From Rhodocyclaceae bacterium (GTDB lineage: Bacteria; Pseudomonadota; Gammaproteobacteria; Burkholderiales; Rhodocyclaceae), in NCBI GenBank assembly GCA_016791105.1, contig JAEUNM010000100.1, positions 1 through 45,640 on the forward strand: 45,640 bases of DNA, written 5' to 3'. The notes under the pieces were generated by a model, which saw only the letters and a list, made by a program, of their open reading frames with translations, searched no databases and was not told where the DNA came from. Numbering within the stretch: the first letter of the stretch is position 1; each line of letters opens with the position of its first letter. The position numbers and the translations under genes are program-made. Positions 8,099-16,807 of this stretch are shown here, in pieces.

Positions 8099-9067
8099 TT
8101 AGTCTGTTCCCCAGCGCCAGCCGGCGACGCGGCGTAGCGCGTAGCGCCGGCGCGCGAACAATAATTCGTGCGGGCGGCCCGCCAGTCCGTGACGGACCGC
8201 GACGGCGGCGAGGCTGGATTCGATTTCCGCGCGCGAGTGACCGCGCATGACGCAATAGAGGTTGTACGGCCAGACGGCTTGCACGCGCGGGCGCCGGTAG
8301 CACAGGGCCACCGAACTCTCGGCGGCCAGCGCGAGGCCCAGCGCCGGCAGGTCGGCGTCCGGCACGTCCCACACGCACAAGGCGTTGCATTGCTCCCGCT
8401 CGGCGCCCTGCGTGCCGATGGCGCCAAAGCGTTTGATTACGCCCGCACTGCGCCAGGCGGCGATGCGCGCGATCACCTCGTCCTGGCTCATGCCGCCAGA
8501 ACGCAGACCCAGGCGTACATAAGGACGCGGCACGAATTCCAGTCCGGTGCTCAGCAATTCCGCCAGGCGGCGCTCCGCGGGCTGCCGGACCGGGCCGCCC
8601 GCCGCGTCCATGCTGCGCCAGATGCGCGGCTCGCCGCTGGCCAGGTCGACGAAATATTCTTCTTCGACCGGCACCGACAGCGCCTCGCAGCCGGTATCGC
8701 ACGCAATACGATCGAGCCAGCACTGCAAGGCAGTGGCGTCACACGCGGTGGCAACGAACCACAGGTTGTAGTGATGTTCGCGCGTACAGGTGTGACTAAC
8801 TTCCGCACAGGCGTTGACGATGGCTGCGGTGGCATGCAGCAAATCCGGCGCAACCGCCATAGCCGCCACCGTGCTCGCGCCCAGTGCATGCGGGGCGAAC
8901 GCCGCGCCTATGCGCGCGATGCGACCGGTCAGCACCAGGTTGGCGAGGCGCGCGCGCACCGTTTGTTCGGGCAGCCCCAGGCGGGCGCCGATTTCGGCGT
9001 AAGGCCGCTCGCAGAGCGGAAAATCGCGCTTCAGTTCAGCGCAAAGGCGCGTGTCGAAGGCATCCAT
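8099..9067 (-). CDS. Two-domain Lrp/AsnC-type siroheme decarboxylase (NirDL/AhbAB-like)
   Basis: Predicted 322 residues made of two homologous AsnC-like halves, each a winged helix plus a ferredoxin-like domain. The first half contains REHHYNLWF near 96-104 and the second WPYNLYCVMRG near 266-276. These segments are typical of NirD/L/G/H and AhbA/B, which decarboxylate siroheme to didecarboxysiroheme on the way to heme d1 or to heme by the alternative pathway. A single-chain fusion resembling NirDL is known in denitrifiers. No nirS, nirJ, nirF or other heme d1 gene is visible here, so the gene is an orphan in this window. A regulatory Lrp-like role is less likely, given the motifs and the duplicated build. 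Confidence 0.8.
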   Translation of the reverse strand: MDAFDTRLCAELKRDFPLCERPYAEIGARLGLPEQTVRARLANLVLTGRIARIGAAFAPHALGASTVAAMAVAPDLLHATAAIVNACAEVSHTCTREHHYNLWFVATACDATALQCWLDRIACDTGCEALSVPVEEEYFVDLASGEPRIWRSMDAAGGPVRQPAERRLAELLSTGLEFVPRPYVRLGLRSGGMSQDEVIARIAAWRSAGVIKRFGAIGTQGAEREQCNALCVWDVPDADLPALGLALAAESSVALCYRRPRVQAVWPYNLYCVMRGHSRAEIESSLAAVAVRHGLAGRPHELLFARRRYALRRVAGWRWGTD

Positions 9068-9237
9068 GGCAGCAGCCTCCCTGTCGGGTCCAATAAAAAT
9101 TTTCGTCCCGCTATTAGTCGGGTGGTGGGCTGGCTATGTCCCGCCTGGTGGCGGCCGCACTGTGAGCAGCGCTACATTCGACTACGAACGAACGCTCGGC
9201 GCAACCGGGGGCAAATTATGCGTGGCGAGGGGCAGAC

Positions 9238-9433
9238 CCAATGCCGTTAAGTTCGTGCGGCAATCTTGATGTCCAATTTCCCTCACCCCCTCCCCTCTCC
9301 CGCAAGCGGGCGAGGGGCGCCCGCTTGTCGCGTACTGCAAGGCATCGCCGGCTTCGGACGAATTCTCGACGAGTCAGCGCGGCACGGCGCGTCACGCCTT
9401 CGCCCGCGAGTGCCCTTCACTTAACGGCATTGG
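9238..9433. mobile_element. Possible MITE-like element with 14-bp terminal inverted repeats
   Basis: CCAATGCCGTTAAG at 9238-9251 is the exact reverse complement of 9420-9433, enclosing 168 bp with no gene. A GCAGACC heptamer occurs at 9232-9238, overlapping the left terminus by one base, and again at 9436-9442 shortly beyond the right terminus. It could be an imperfect target duplication. No transposase is present. The evidence is structural only. Confidence 0.35.
9292..9317. repeat. CCCCTCTCCCGC hairpin repeat
   Basis: CCCCTCTCCCGC and GCGGGCGAGGGG form a 12-bp stem with one mismatch around an AA loop. Such CCCTCTCCCGC palindromes are common extragenic repeats in proteobacterial genomes. 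There is no T-tract, so it is not a classical terminator. Confidence 0.65.
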
Positions 9434-9545
9434 TCGCAGACCAGGCTAATTACTCGCAAGACGCTGGCAAGGATGAACCAATGCCACCCTGCCGAATTTG
9501 ACGAGCATCAATCCGCGCGCCTTTTGCCTGCGTCCGCTAGCGACG

Positions 9546-11105
9546 TCAATCGTCCAGACTGAAGTGCACGCCCTGTGCGAGCGGCAATTCGCGCCCCCAG
9601 TTGATCGTGACGGCCTGGCGCCGCATATAGGATTTCCAGGCGTCGGAGCCGGCTTCACGGCCACCGCCGGTGGCTTTTTCGCCACCGAACGCCGCGCCGA
9701 TTTCCGCGCCGGAAGTACCGCAATTGACGTTGGCAATGCCGCAATCCGAGCCGCGCGCGGACAGGAAAGCCTCGGCCGTAGCGATGTCGCGCGTGAAAAT
9801 GGATGAACTCAAGCCCTGCTCGACCGCATTATTGAGCGCGATGGCTTCTTCGGTATCGCGATAAGACATGGCATACAGAATGGGCGCGAAAGTTTCGCGG
9901 CGTACCACGGGCCAGTCTGCGTGCGCGCGCACCAGCGTGGGCTGGACGAAATATCCCGGCCCGTCCAGATGGCGCCCGCCGAACACGATTTCGCCGCCGG
10001 CCGCGCACACTTCGGCGATGGCGGCACGGAACAGGTCGCGCGCGTGGGCGTCGATAAGCGGCCCCAATAGTGTCGCCGCATCGAGCGGATCGCCAATCCG
10101 CACGCGCGCGTAAGCGCGGGCGAGCCGCGCCAGTAGCGGCTCGTACAGCGTTTCGTGCACGATCAGGCGGCGCGTGCTGGTGCAGCGCTGGCCGGCCGTG
10201 CCGACCGCGCCGAATAACACGGCCGGCGCAACCAGTTCCAGATCGGCATCCGGCGCCACGATGACGGCATTGTTGCCGGAACATTCCAGCAAACTGCGCC
10301 CCATGCGCGCCGCCACGCTCTGCGCCACAGTTTTCCCGACTGCCGATGACCCCGTGAAAGAAAGCAGCGCAATGCGCGTATCGCCGGCCATGCGCTGGCC
10401 CAGCAAGGCTTCATCCGACAACAGCAGGCCAAAAACGCCCGGCATACCGGCCGCGGCGGCTTCAGCGGCCACGATGCGATGTACCGCCAGCGCCACCAGC
10501 GGCGCCTTGGGGCTGGGCTTCCACACCACGGCATTGCCGCAGACGAGCGCGATGAACGCATTCCAGGCCCACACTGCGGCCGGGAAATTGAATGCCGTGA
10601 TGACACCCACCACGCCCAGCGGATGCCATTGTTCGAACAGCCGGTGACTGGGACGCTCCGACGCCAGCGTGCGCCCGCCGAACTGGCGCGCCAGGCCCAC
10701 CGCAAAATCGGCGATGTCTATCATTTCCTGGATTTCGCCCGCGCCTTCGGAGCGGATTTTGCCCACCTCGATGCTTACCAGCATGGCCAGCAGTGGCTTT
10801 TGTTCGCGCAGCCGAACGGCAATTCGGCGCACCAGTTCGCCACGCGCCGGCGCCGGCAATGCGCCTAGCCGCGCCGCCGCCTGCACGGCGGATTCGATGA
10901 CGCGCTCGTAGTCGTAGATACTGGCGCGGCCGATTTCGGCCAGCACATTGCCGCCGGCCGGGTTTTCGCTGCTGAAATGGCCGGCGCCGGGCGCCTCCAC
11001 GTCAGCCCCGTACAGAGCGCCCGGATTGTTGCCGGCCAGCCGCAGTTCCGCGAGCAGACCGGCGCTATCCACGGCAGCCACCGGCGTGGTGCGGACGGCG
11101 GGCAT
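9546..11105 (-). CDS. ALDH7-type aldehyde dehydrogenase (semialdehyde dehydrogenase)
   Basis: Predicted 519 residues, cytoplasmic, NAD(P)-dependent. Aldehyde dehydrogenase marks are visible: AFNFPAA with Asn173, VVWKPSPKAP, FTGSSAVGK, the general base Glu274 and catalytic Cys308 in GQRCTSTRR. The FNFP, GQRCTSTRRL and CGTSGAEIG segments place it near ALDH7/AmaB enzymes, which oxidise 2-aminoadipate 6-semialdehyde. The usual LELGGNN reads LLECSGNN here, an odd substitution beside the base. Its ATG overlaps the stop of the arginase-aminotransferase fusion, so it may instead oxidise glutamate 5-semialdehyde/P5C to glutamate and complete arginine catabolism. The choice between the two substrates is an inference from context. 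Confidence 0.82.
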   Translation of the reverse strand: MPAVRTTPVAAVDSAGLLAELRLAGNNPGALYGADVEAPGAGHFSSENPAGGNVLAEIGRASIYDYERVIESAVQAAARLGALPAPARGELVRRIAVRLREQKPLLAMLVSIEVGKIRSEGAGEIQEMIDIADFAVGLARQFGGRTLASERPSHRLFEQWHPLGVVGVITAFNFPAAVWAWNAFIALVCGNAVVWKPSPKAPLVALAVHRIVAAEAAAAGMPGVFGLLLSDEALLGQRMAGDTRIALLSFTGSSAVGKTVAQSVAARMGRSLLECSGNNAVIVAPDADLELVAPAVLFGAVGTAGQRCTSTRRLIVHETLYEPLLARLARAYARVRIGDPLDAATLLGPLIDAHARDLFRAAIAEVCAAGGEIVFGGRHLDGPGYFVQPTLVRAHADWPVVRRETFAPILYAMSYRDTEEAIALNNAVEQGLSSSIFTRDIATAEAFLSARGSDCGIANVNCGTSGAEIGAAFGGEKATGGGREAGSDAWKSYMRRQAVTINWGRELPLAQGVHFSLDD

Positions 11106-13216
11106 CAGGCCGCACGCGCGACCGGCGGGCTGAATTCATTGAGCACCTCGGCCAGGGTATCGACGGCAAGATCGATTTGCGCGCGCTCCACCACCAGCGG
11201 CGGCGCGAAACGCAGCACCGTATCGTGCGTGTCCTTGGTGAGCACGCCGCGCGCGAGCAGACGTTCGGCCACCGGCCGCGCCTCGGCAATTGCCGGGTCC
11301 AGTTCCACGCCGACCAACAGGCCCACGCCGCGCACATCCACGATGGCGGCATGCCGCAGGCCCTTGAGCCTTTCCAGCAGATAGGCGCCCATGGCCGCGG
11401 CGCGTTCGCACAGACTTTCTTCTTCCAGGACAGCCAGCGCTTCGAGGGCCACCGCGGCGGCGAGCGGATTGCCGCCGAAAGTGGAACCGTGGTCGCCCGG
11501 CTGGAACACGCCCATCACCTCCTCGCGCGCCAGGAACGCCGATACCGGCAGCAAGCCGCCGCCCAGTGCCTTGCCCAGGCACACCCCGTCCGGCCGCACG
11601 CCTTCGTGCCAGGCGGCGAGAATTTTGCCGGTACGCCCCAGCCCGGTCTGCACTTCGTCGCAAATGAGCAGCACGCGCGCTTCGCGGCAAATGCGCGCGC
11701 ATTCGGCCAGCCAGCCCTTGGGCGCAACCCGTATGCCGGCTTCGCCCTGAATCGGCTCGCACAGGAAGGCCGCCGTATTCGGGCCGATGGCGGCTTTCAG
11801 GGCCGCAGCGTCGCCGAAGGCAATGTGGCGGAAACCCGGCGCGAACGGCCCGAAGCCGAAGCGGTACTGAGCTTCGCTGGAAAAGCCGACGATGGTGCTG
11901 GTGCGGCCGTGAAAATTGCCGTCGCAGACAATAATTTCGGCCTGGCCGGCAGCCACGCCCTTGACCGTATAAGCCCACTTGCGCGCCGCCTTGATGGCCG
12001 TTTCGACCGCTTCGGCGCCGGTATTCATGGGCAGCACGCGATCCATGGCGGTGGTTTTGCACAGCCTTGCCATCATGAGCGGCAGGCGGTCGTTGCGGAA
12101 CGCACGCGAAGGCACGGCGAGCCGTGCGGCCTGTTCGGCCAGCGCGCGCAACAGGCGCGGATGGCTGTGCCCGAACGACACGGCGGAATAGGCGGACATC
12201 ATGTCCAGGTAGCGCCGGCCGTCCAGATCCCACACCCAGCACGCTTTGCCGCGCGAAAGCACGACTGGCAGCGGAGCGTAATTGCGGGCGCCGTAACGCG
12301 CCTCCAGCGCCGTGAGCTGTTCCTGCGAGGGCGCCAGCAACGCGCAGGCCATTTCCCGCACCCAGTGCGCGGTACGGCCATCGACATCGTATTGCGGGTC
12401 GAATTCGGCGATTTCGAATGCCTGCAGGGCCGCATCGCCGCGCCACGCGCGCAGCGCCGCCACCATGTCGGTGGGGCGCAATCCGCCTGCCGCCGGCACG
12501 CCCACACCGGGCGCTTCGCGCGGGTCCAGTGCATCCACGTCCATCGTGAGTCCCCAGGGGCTGACGCCGTCCGGGCAGGCGATGGCACGCGCGGCAGCCA
12601 GCACGCTTCCCAATCCGTCGCGGCGAACCTCGTCCATGCCGAATACGCGCACGCCCAGGCGCGCCAGCAGGGCGCGCTCTTCCGGTTCCGCCGAGCGCAC
12701 GCCCACCAGCGCCACGCGCGCGGGGTCAAGCAAGCCGCCCTGCCCCACCAGCGGCGCATGGCCGTGGCCCAATAGCGCCGCCAGCGGCATGCCGTGCAGG
12801 CGCCCGGTGGGGCTGGTGTCCGGCGTGTGCGCGTCGCAGTGCGCGTCTATCCAGACCAGACCGAATGGACGTTGCCCGATGGCCGCCAATACGCCGCGCC
12901 AGGTACCAATGGCGCAACTGTGGTCGCCACCCAGCACGAGCGGAAAATTTCCTTCGGCAATGCTGGCTGCCACGCGCCGCGCCGTGCGCACGGCCAGATT
13001 GGCAAGCGCGCTCGCGGGCTCGCCGGGTTCGGGATACAGGGTATCGCGCCAGTGCGTGGCCAGGCCGGTCTGGCGCAATTCCACCTGGATGGACTCGCGC
13101 AGAATTTCCGGACCGTCGGCAGCGCCCGGATTGGGACCGCCCAGATTGCTGGCAATGCCGATCAGATCGATGTCGCGCAGAACGGGATTGCCGCCTGAGC
13201 CTTCGTGCATGAGCAT
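11105..13216 (-). CDS. Arginase - ornithine aminotransferase fusion protein
   Basis: Predicted 703 residues carrying two complete enzymes. Residues 1-305 are an arginase/ureohydrolase with manganese ligands in GGDHS (Asp98, His99), DAHCD (124-128) and DVD (226-228). The PAAGGL segment is also present. Residues 315-703 are a class III PLP aminotransferase of ornithine aminotransferase type, with NTGAEAVETAIKAARKW, DEVQTGLGRTG at 520-530 and Lys549 in GKALGGG. Together they would turn arginine into ornithine and urea, then ornithine into glutamate 5-semialdehyde. The start at 13216 has a strong GGAGGG ribosome site 6 bases upstream; longer frames extend into sequence lacking such a signal. The stop overlaps the aldehyde dehydrogenase start. 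The arginase and aminotransferase are normally separate proteins. Confidence 0.9.
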   Translation of the reverse strand: MLMHEGSGGNPVLRDIDLIGIASNLGGPNPGAADGPEILRESIQVELRQTGLATHWRDTLYPEPGEPASALANLAVRTARRVAASIAEGNFPLVLGGDHSCAIGTWRGVLAAIGQRPFGLVWIDAHCDAHTPDTSPTGRLHGMPLAALLGHGHAPLVGQGGLLDPARVALVGVRSAEPEERALLARLGVRVFGMDEVRRDGLGSVLAAARAIACPDGVSPWGLTMDVDALDPREAPGVGVPAAGGLRPTDMVAALRAWRGDAALQAFEIAEFDPQYDVDGRTAHWVREMACALLAPSQEQLTALEARYGARNYAPLPVVLSRGKACWVWDLDGRRYLDMMSAYSAVSFGHSHPRLLRALAEQAARLAVPSRAFRNDRLPLMMARLCKTTAMDRVLPMNTGAEAVETAIKAARKWAYTVKGVAAGQAEIIVCDGNFHGRTSTIVGFSSEAQYRFGFGPFAPGFRHIAFGDAAALKAAIGPNTAAFLCEPIQGEAGIRVAPKGWLAECARICREARVLLICDEVQTGLGRTGKILAAWHEGVRPDGVCLGKALGGGLLPVSAFLAREEVMGVFQPGDHGSTFGGNPLAAAVALEALAVLEEESLCERAAAMGAYLLERLKGLRHAAIVDVRGVGLLVGVELDPAIAEARPVAERLLARGVLTKDTHDTVLRFAPPLVVERAQIDLAVDTLAEVLNEFSPPVARAA

Positions 13217-13222
13217 GGTATG

Positions 13223-13228
13223 CCCTCC
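13223..13228 (-). promoter_or_regulatory. Ribosome binding site fixing the fusion-gene start
   Basis: On the minus strand GGAGGG lies 6 bases before ATG 13216. It decides this start over an in-frame ATG that lies 118 codons upstream. Confidence 0.75.
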
Positions 13229-13580
13229 GTAAGCGGGTCGGCCGATTGTGTCGGCCACCCTCCCAATGTAGACAGCAAGTGCCGCGGACTGGGTTCCCGC
13301 GGCGGCCCGCGCGTGAGAATTTGCGCAGATCGCTCGCACGCCCTGCCCGCTGTGCGGGCCCAGCCCCAGTAAGTGCCGGCGCCTGTATTTGCACCGCACA
13401 AACACAGACCAGGCACGCGTTGCCGCAATGGATATAACGGCACGCAAAAGCGTGGGTTTAGCAGCGAGGCCGCGACGATCATGACGCGAATGACTGCCCT
13501 GCGCCAATGATGGAAGCATTGTGGCCCGGATTGGTTGATGACAAAATTGAGCCAAACAAATCCGGCTCACGCCCGCGAAA

Positions 13581-13667
13581 CGTAGGTTGGGGTGAGCTCG
13601 CGAACCCCAACGCCATGCCTCAATTGGAAGCGCCGATGTTGGGGTTCCTTCGTCACCCCAACCTACG
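13581..13667. repeat. Dispersed GTAGGTTGGGGTGA element, facing copies
   Basis: GTAGGTTGGGGTGA starts at 13582 and its reverse complement TCACCCCAACCTAC ends at 13666, a 14-bp perfect inverted repeat. Each half carries an inner GTTGGGGTT / AACCCCAAC pairing, so several alternative hairpins are possible. The same element forms the tandem array at 45372-45640. Confidence 0.85.
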
Positions 13668-13687
13668 TGGCTACCGGCGAGCTTTAT

Positions 13688-15133
13688 TCAACCCGGGTCC
13701 GGCACACTCCGCACGCGCCCATAGCGCTCCAATGCCCGCAGGCGGGCCGCGGCGTGGTCCACAATGGGCGCCGGATAATCGCGCCCGATCACGCAGCCGG
13801 CGGCTTTCTGCACCGCGGCCGGAGCAAGCCACGGGGCGTGAATGTAGCGCGCCGGAAATTGCGCCAGTTCCAGCACATAGCGGCGTATGAACACCCCCTC
13901 AGCATCGAACTTTTCCGACTGCGTAACCGGATTGAAAATGCGGAAATACGGCTGCGCATCGCAGCCCGTGGACGCCGCCCACTGCCAGCCGCCGTTATTC
14001 GCGGCCAGGTCATAGTCATTGAGCTGTTGCGCGAAATAACGCTCGCCGCGGCGCCAGTCGAGCAACAAATCCTTGCAGAAAAACGAAGCCGTCAGCATGC
14101 GCAGGCGGTTGTGCATGTAGCCGCTGTAATTCAGTTGCCGCATGGCCGCATCCACCAGCGGATAGCCGGTGCGGCCGGCACGCCAGGCGGCGTATAAGTC
14201 CGGCGCATCATCCCAGGTGATGGTGTCGTACTCGGGCCGGAACGCTGCATTGACGACACGCGGATGGTGCCAAAGTATCTGCTGGTAAAAGTCGCGCCAG
14301 ATCAGTTCCGCCAGCCAGGTTTGCGCGCCCTCGCCCGGCTGGGCACGGGCCAGGCGCGCACATTCGCGTATCGAAATGGTGCCGAAGCGCAAATGCACCG
14401 ACAGGTAGGACACGCCGCGCCGGGCCGGATAATCGCGTTCGGTCTTGTAGTTCGCAAGATGCGGCTGGAATTGTTGGAACAGTTGCGCGGCGCCACGCGC
14501 CCCGGTGGGCAGTTTGATCTGATCCAGATCGCTGGCAGCAAAACCCAGCTCGGCCAACTCCGGCGCGCGCGACGCAATGGGCGGCTCAGCCAGCTTGCCG
14601 GGCAGGTTCTCCACCGGCCACGGGGCGATGTCGCGCGCAGTAAGCCGCGCCAGCCAGGCCGCCTTATAGGGCGTGAACACCGAATAAGGCTTGCCGGCGC
14701 CGGTCAGAATTTCGGCGCGCTCGAATATCACCTGGTCCTTGAAATCTTCAAACCCTATGCCCGCCTCGGCCAGTGCGGCGCTGACGCGATCGTCGCGCGT
14801 TATGGCGGCAGGTTCGTAGTCGCGATTGGCGTACACGGCGGCCACGCCCAATTCGCGCGCGAGGCGAGGAATTTCCTCCACTGGCCGCCCGTGCCGCACG
14901 ATCAGGCGGCTGCCGCGGGCAGCCAGATCGGCATCCAGTTCAAGCAGCGTGCGGCGTATGAAATCCACGCGCCGGTCGCATTGCAGCCCTTGGTCGAGCA
15001 ACGCTTGCAGAATGTCCGTGTCGAATACGAACGCACAGTAGCAGCGCGCATGGCGTGCCAGGGCGTGGTGCAAGGCGGCGTGGTCGTCAAGGCGCAAGTC
15101 GCGCCGCAGCCACACGAGACATGATTCAGACAT
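13688..15133 (-). CDS. phr: Class I deoxyribodipyrimidine (CPD) photolyase
   Basis: Predicted 481 residues, typical for bacterial CPD photolyases. It repairs UV-induced cyclobutane pyrimidine dimers using blue light. The N-terminal Rossmann-like photolyase domain begins with [16 protein letters not shown]. The C-terminal FAD domain contains [29 protein letters not shown] and the signature [20 protein letters not shown] starting at about residue 379. All these are hallmarks of active class I photolyases rather than cryptochromes. It stands alone on the minus strand and diverges from the yqgE operon. No cofactor-synthesis gene is adjacent. Confidence 0.92.
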   Translation of the reverse strand: MSESCLVWLRRDLRLDDHAALHHALARHARCYCAFVFDTDILQALLDQGLQCDRRVDFIRRTLLELDADLAARGSRLIVRHGRPVEEIPRLARELGVAAVYANRDYEPAAITRDDRVSAALAEAGIGFEDFKDQVIFERAEILTGAGKPYSVFTPYKAAWLARLTARDIAPWPVENLPGKLAEPPIASRAPELAELGFAASDLDQIKLPTGARGAAQLFQQFQPHLANYKTERDYPARRGVSYLSVHLRFGTISIRECARLARAQPGEGAQTWLAELIWRDFYQQILWHHPRVVNAAFRPEYDTITWDDAPDLYAAWRAGRTGYPLVDAAMRQLNYSGYMHNRLRMLTASFFCKDLLLDWRRGERYFAQQLNDYDLAANNGGWQWAASTGCDAQPYFRIFNPVTQSEKFDAEGVFIRRYVLELAQFPARYIHAPWLAPAAVQKAAGCVIGRDYPAPIVDHAAARLRALERYGRVRSVPDPG

Positions 15134-15256
15134 GACAGTGATGAGGGCCTATCGAGCGCCGCCCAGCTTACCGAAAGCCCCAGGCGGCGTGCCGCCGCGC
15201 CCGAAAAATTTGTGCCGCGCCCGTCGCGCGCCCCAAGCCGGATTTACAATCGAAAC

Positions 15257-15835
15257 ATGAGCGCCAGTTCCACATCCCCGCGGATGGATTTGACCAATCA
15301 TTTCCTCATCGCCATGCCGGCGATGGTGGACCGCAATTTCGCGCGCACGCTCACCTATGTGTGCGAACACAACGAACAAGGCGCGCTGGGCATCATCGTG
15401 AATCGCCCCATCGACATGTCGCTGGTCGATCTGTTCGAGCGCATAGACATCAAGCTCGATGCCAAGGACCACGCCGCATTGCCAGTGTATTTCGGCGGCC
15501 CGGTACAAACCGACCGCGGCTTCGTGCTGCACCGCCCGGTGGGCGACTGGCAATCCACGCTGGCGGTGGAAGGCAGCATAGGCCTCACCAGTTCGCGCGA
15601 CATCCTGCAGGCCTTCGGCGCGTCGGGCAAGCCGACCGACATCCTGGTCACGCTGGGTTACGCCGGCTGGGCGGCCGGACAACTGGAATTCGAACTGGGG
15701 CAAAACGCCTGGCTTACCGTAAAAGCCGATCCGGAAATCATTTTCGGCCTGCCGCCGGAAGAACGTTTGCCGGCGGCCATGCAGTTGTTGGGCGTCGATT
15801 TCCTGAAGCTGTCGGACGTCGCCGGGCATGCCTGA
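15257..15835 (+). CDS. yqgE: YqgE/AlgH family protein (UPF0301)
   Basis: Predicted 192 residues. The [12 protein letters not shown] start and [24 protein letters not shown] and [15 protein letters not shown] segments identify the YqgE/AlgH family (DUF179), whose biochemical role is unsettled. ATG 15257 was chosen over an upstream ATG at 15212. ATG 15284 (MDLTNHFL) matches the start of shorter relatives and is a serious alternative; none has a strong ribosome site. It is the first gene of the conserved order yqgE-ruvX-pyrR-pyrB-pyrC' known from Pseudomonas. Confidence 0.9.
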   Translation: MSASSTSPRMDLTNHFLIAMPAMVDRNFARTLTYVCEHNEQGALGIIVNRPIDMSLVDLFERIDIKLDAKDHAALPVYFGGPVQTDRGFVLHRPVGDWQSTLAVEGSIGLTSSRDILQAFGASGKPTDILVTLGYAGWAAGQLEFELGQNAWLTVKADPEIIFGLPPEERLPAAMQLLGVDFLKLSDVAGHA

Positions 15836-15866
15836 GGCGGTTCGTGGCGCGCGCGCGGCTCCTTGA

Positions 15867-16304
15867 ATGGTCGCCGCGGTACTTTCCCACCCGTCTTCCG
15901 CGGGCCGTGCGTTCGAGCGCGGCACCGTACTGGCGTTTGATTTCGGCACCCGGCGCATAGGCGTGGCGGTGGGCGAATTCGAATTGCGCAGTGCCAATCC
16001 GCTCGCCACGATTGCGTTCGAGGACAACGCGCGCCGCTTCGCCGCCATCGAAAAACTGGTGCGCGAGTGGCAGCCGGTGCTGTTGGTGGTGGGCTGCCCG
16101 CTCGGCCTGGATGGCCAGGAACACGCCATGACCGCGCGCGCGCGCCGCTTTGCCAATCAGTTGCACGGCCGCCTGAATTTACCCGTTGCGCTCGCCGACG
16201 AGCGCTTAACTTCCGTGGAAGCCGAGCGCCTGGGCGCCGGTGACCGTGTCGACGCCGTTGCGGCGCAACTTATCCTGCTGGGGTATTTCGATGCAGATTC
16301 CTGA
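15867..16304 (+). CDS. ruvX: Holliday junction resolvase-like RuvX/YqgF
   Basis: Predicted 145 residues with an RNase H-like fold. The nucleotide-acid motif is [13 protein letters not shown] (Asp25). The conserved [20 protein letters not shown] and a late Asp in GDRVDAVAA complete the acidic centre. YqgF/RuvX proteins are conserved nucleases linked to Holliday junction resolution and to 16S rRNA 5'-end maturation. It lies 31 bases after yqgE, and its end overlaps pyrR by 14 bases, so it is clearly within the operon. Confidence 0.9.
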   Translation: MVAAVLSHPSSAGRAFERGTVLAFDFGTRRIGVAVGEFELRSANPLATIAFEDNARRFAAIEKLVREWQPVLLVVGCPLGLDGQEHAMTARARRFANQLHGRLNLPVALADERLTSVEAERLGAGDRVDAVAAQLILLGYFDADS

Positions 16305-16791
16305 CGCAGAACAACTCCTGGTGCAGCTCACCGAACAAATGCGCCCCCATGTGCGGCCTTCCACCTGCTTAGTCGGCATTTATACCGGCGGTGTGTGGAT
16401 CGCCGAGCGGCTGGCCATGTCGCTCAACCTGGATCAGCCGGTCGGCTCCATAGACGTCTCGTTCTACCGCGACGACTACGGCCGCGGCGCGCCCCTGCGG
16501 CGCGATTTGCGGCGCTCCAACATTCCGTTCGAAGTGGAGGGGGCGGAAATCGTGATCGTCGATGACGTGCTCTATACCGGGCGCACGCTGCGCGCGGCCT
16601 TGAACGAACTGTTCGACTACGGCCGCCCGGCGCGCGTCGATGTGGCCGTGCTGGCCGACCGCGGCGGGCGCGAACTGCCCATCGCGGCGCGCTTTTGCCC
16701 GGCGGAAATTCCGCTCGCGGTGGGGCAAACCCTGCAGCTCACGCGCGACGCAGAAGAGCGCTTGTCGCTGTCGCTCATCGAAGCCAAGTAG
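16291..16791 (+). CDS. pyrR: PyrR pyrimidine regulator / uracil phosphoribosyltransferase
   Basis: Predicted 166 residues. The PRPP-binding motif [13 protein letters not shown] spans 87-99, and the [12 protein letters not shown] loop matches PyrR. In Gram-positive bacteria PyrR binds pyr mRNA and attenuates transcription; in many Gram-negatives its regulatory role is less certain and UPRTase activity remains. ATG 16291 lies inside the end of ruvX. The gene precedes pyrB by 16 bases. I see no obvious PyrR-binding attenuator hairpin upstream of pyrB in this short gap. Confidence 0.92.
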   Translation: MQIPDAEQLLVQLTEQMRPHVRPSTCLVGIYTGGVWIAERLAMSLNLDQPVGSIDVSFYRDDYGRGAPLRRDLRRSNIPFEVEGAEIVIVDDVLYTGRTLRAALNELFDYGRPARVDVAVLADRGGRELPIAARFCPAEIPLAVGQTLQLTRDAEERLSLSLIEAK

Positions 16792-16807
16792 CCGGCGAGC
16801 TGCCCGC

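Larger units (their letters stand above)
9068..9545. other. Non-coding gap with possible small inverted-repeat element
   Basis: No convincing gene in 478 bp. It contains a 14-bp perfect inverted repeat bounding 9238-9433 and a strong internal hairpin at 9292-9317. Confidence 0.6.
13217..13687. other. Non-coding gap between photolyase and arginase-OAT genes
   Basis: No gene seen in 471 bp. The part nearest the photolyase end holds a dispersed inverted repeat (13581-13667). The part next to 13216 is presumably the promoter and leader of the arginase-OAT operon, but I see no clear promoter boxes. Confidence 0.55.

Noticed and set aside
13217..13570. N-terminal extension of the arginase-OAT frame to 13570
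   Set aside because: The extension has no family similarity, and a strong GGAGGG site selects ATG 13216.
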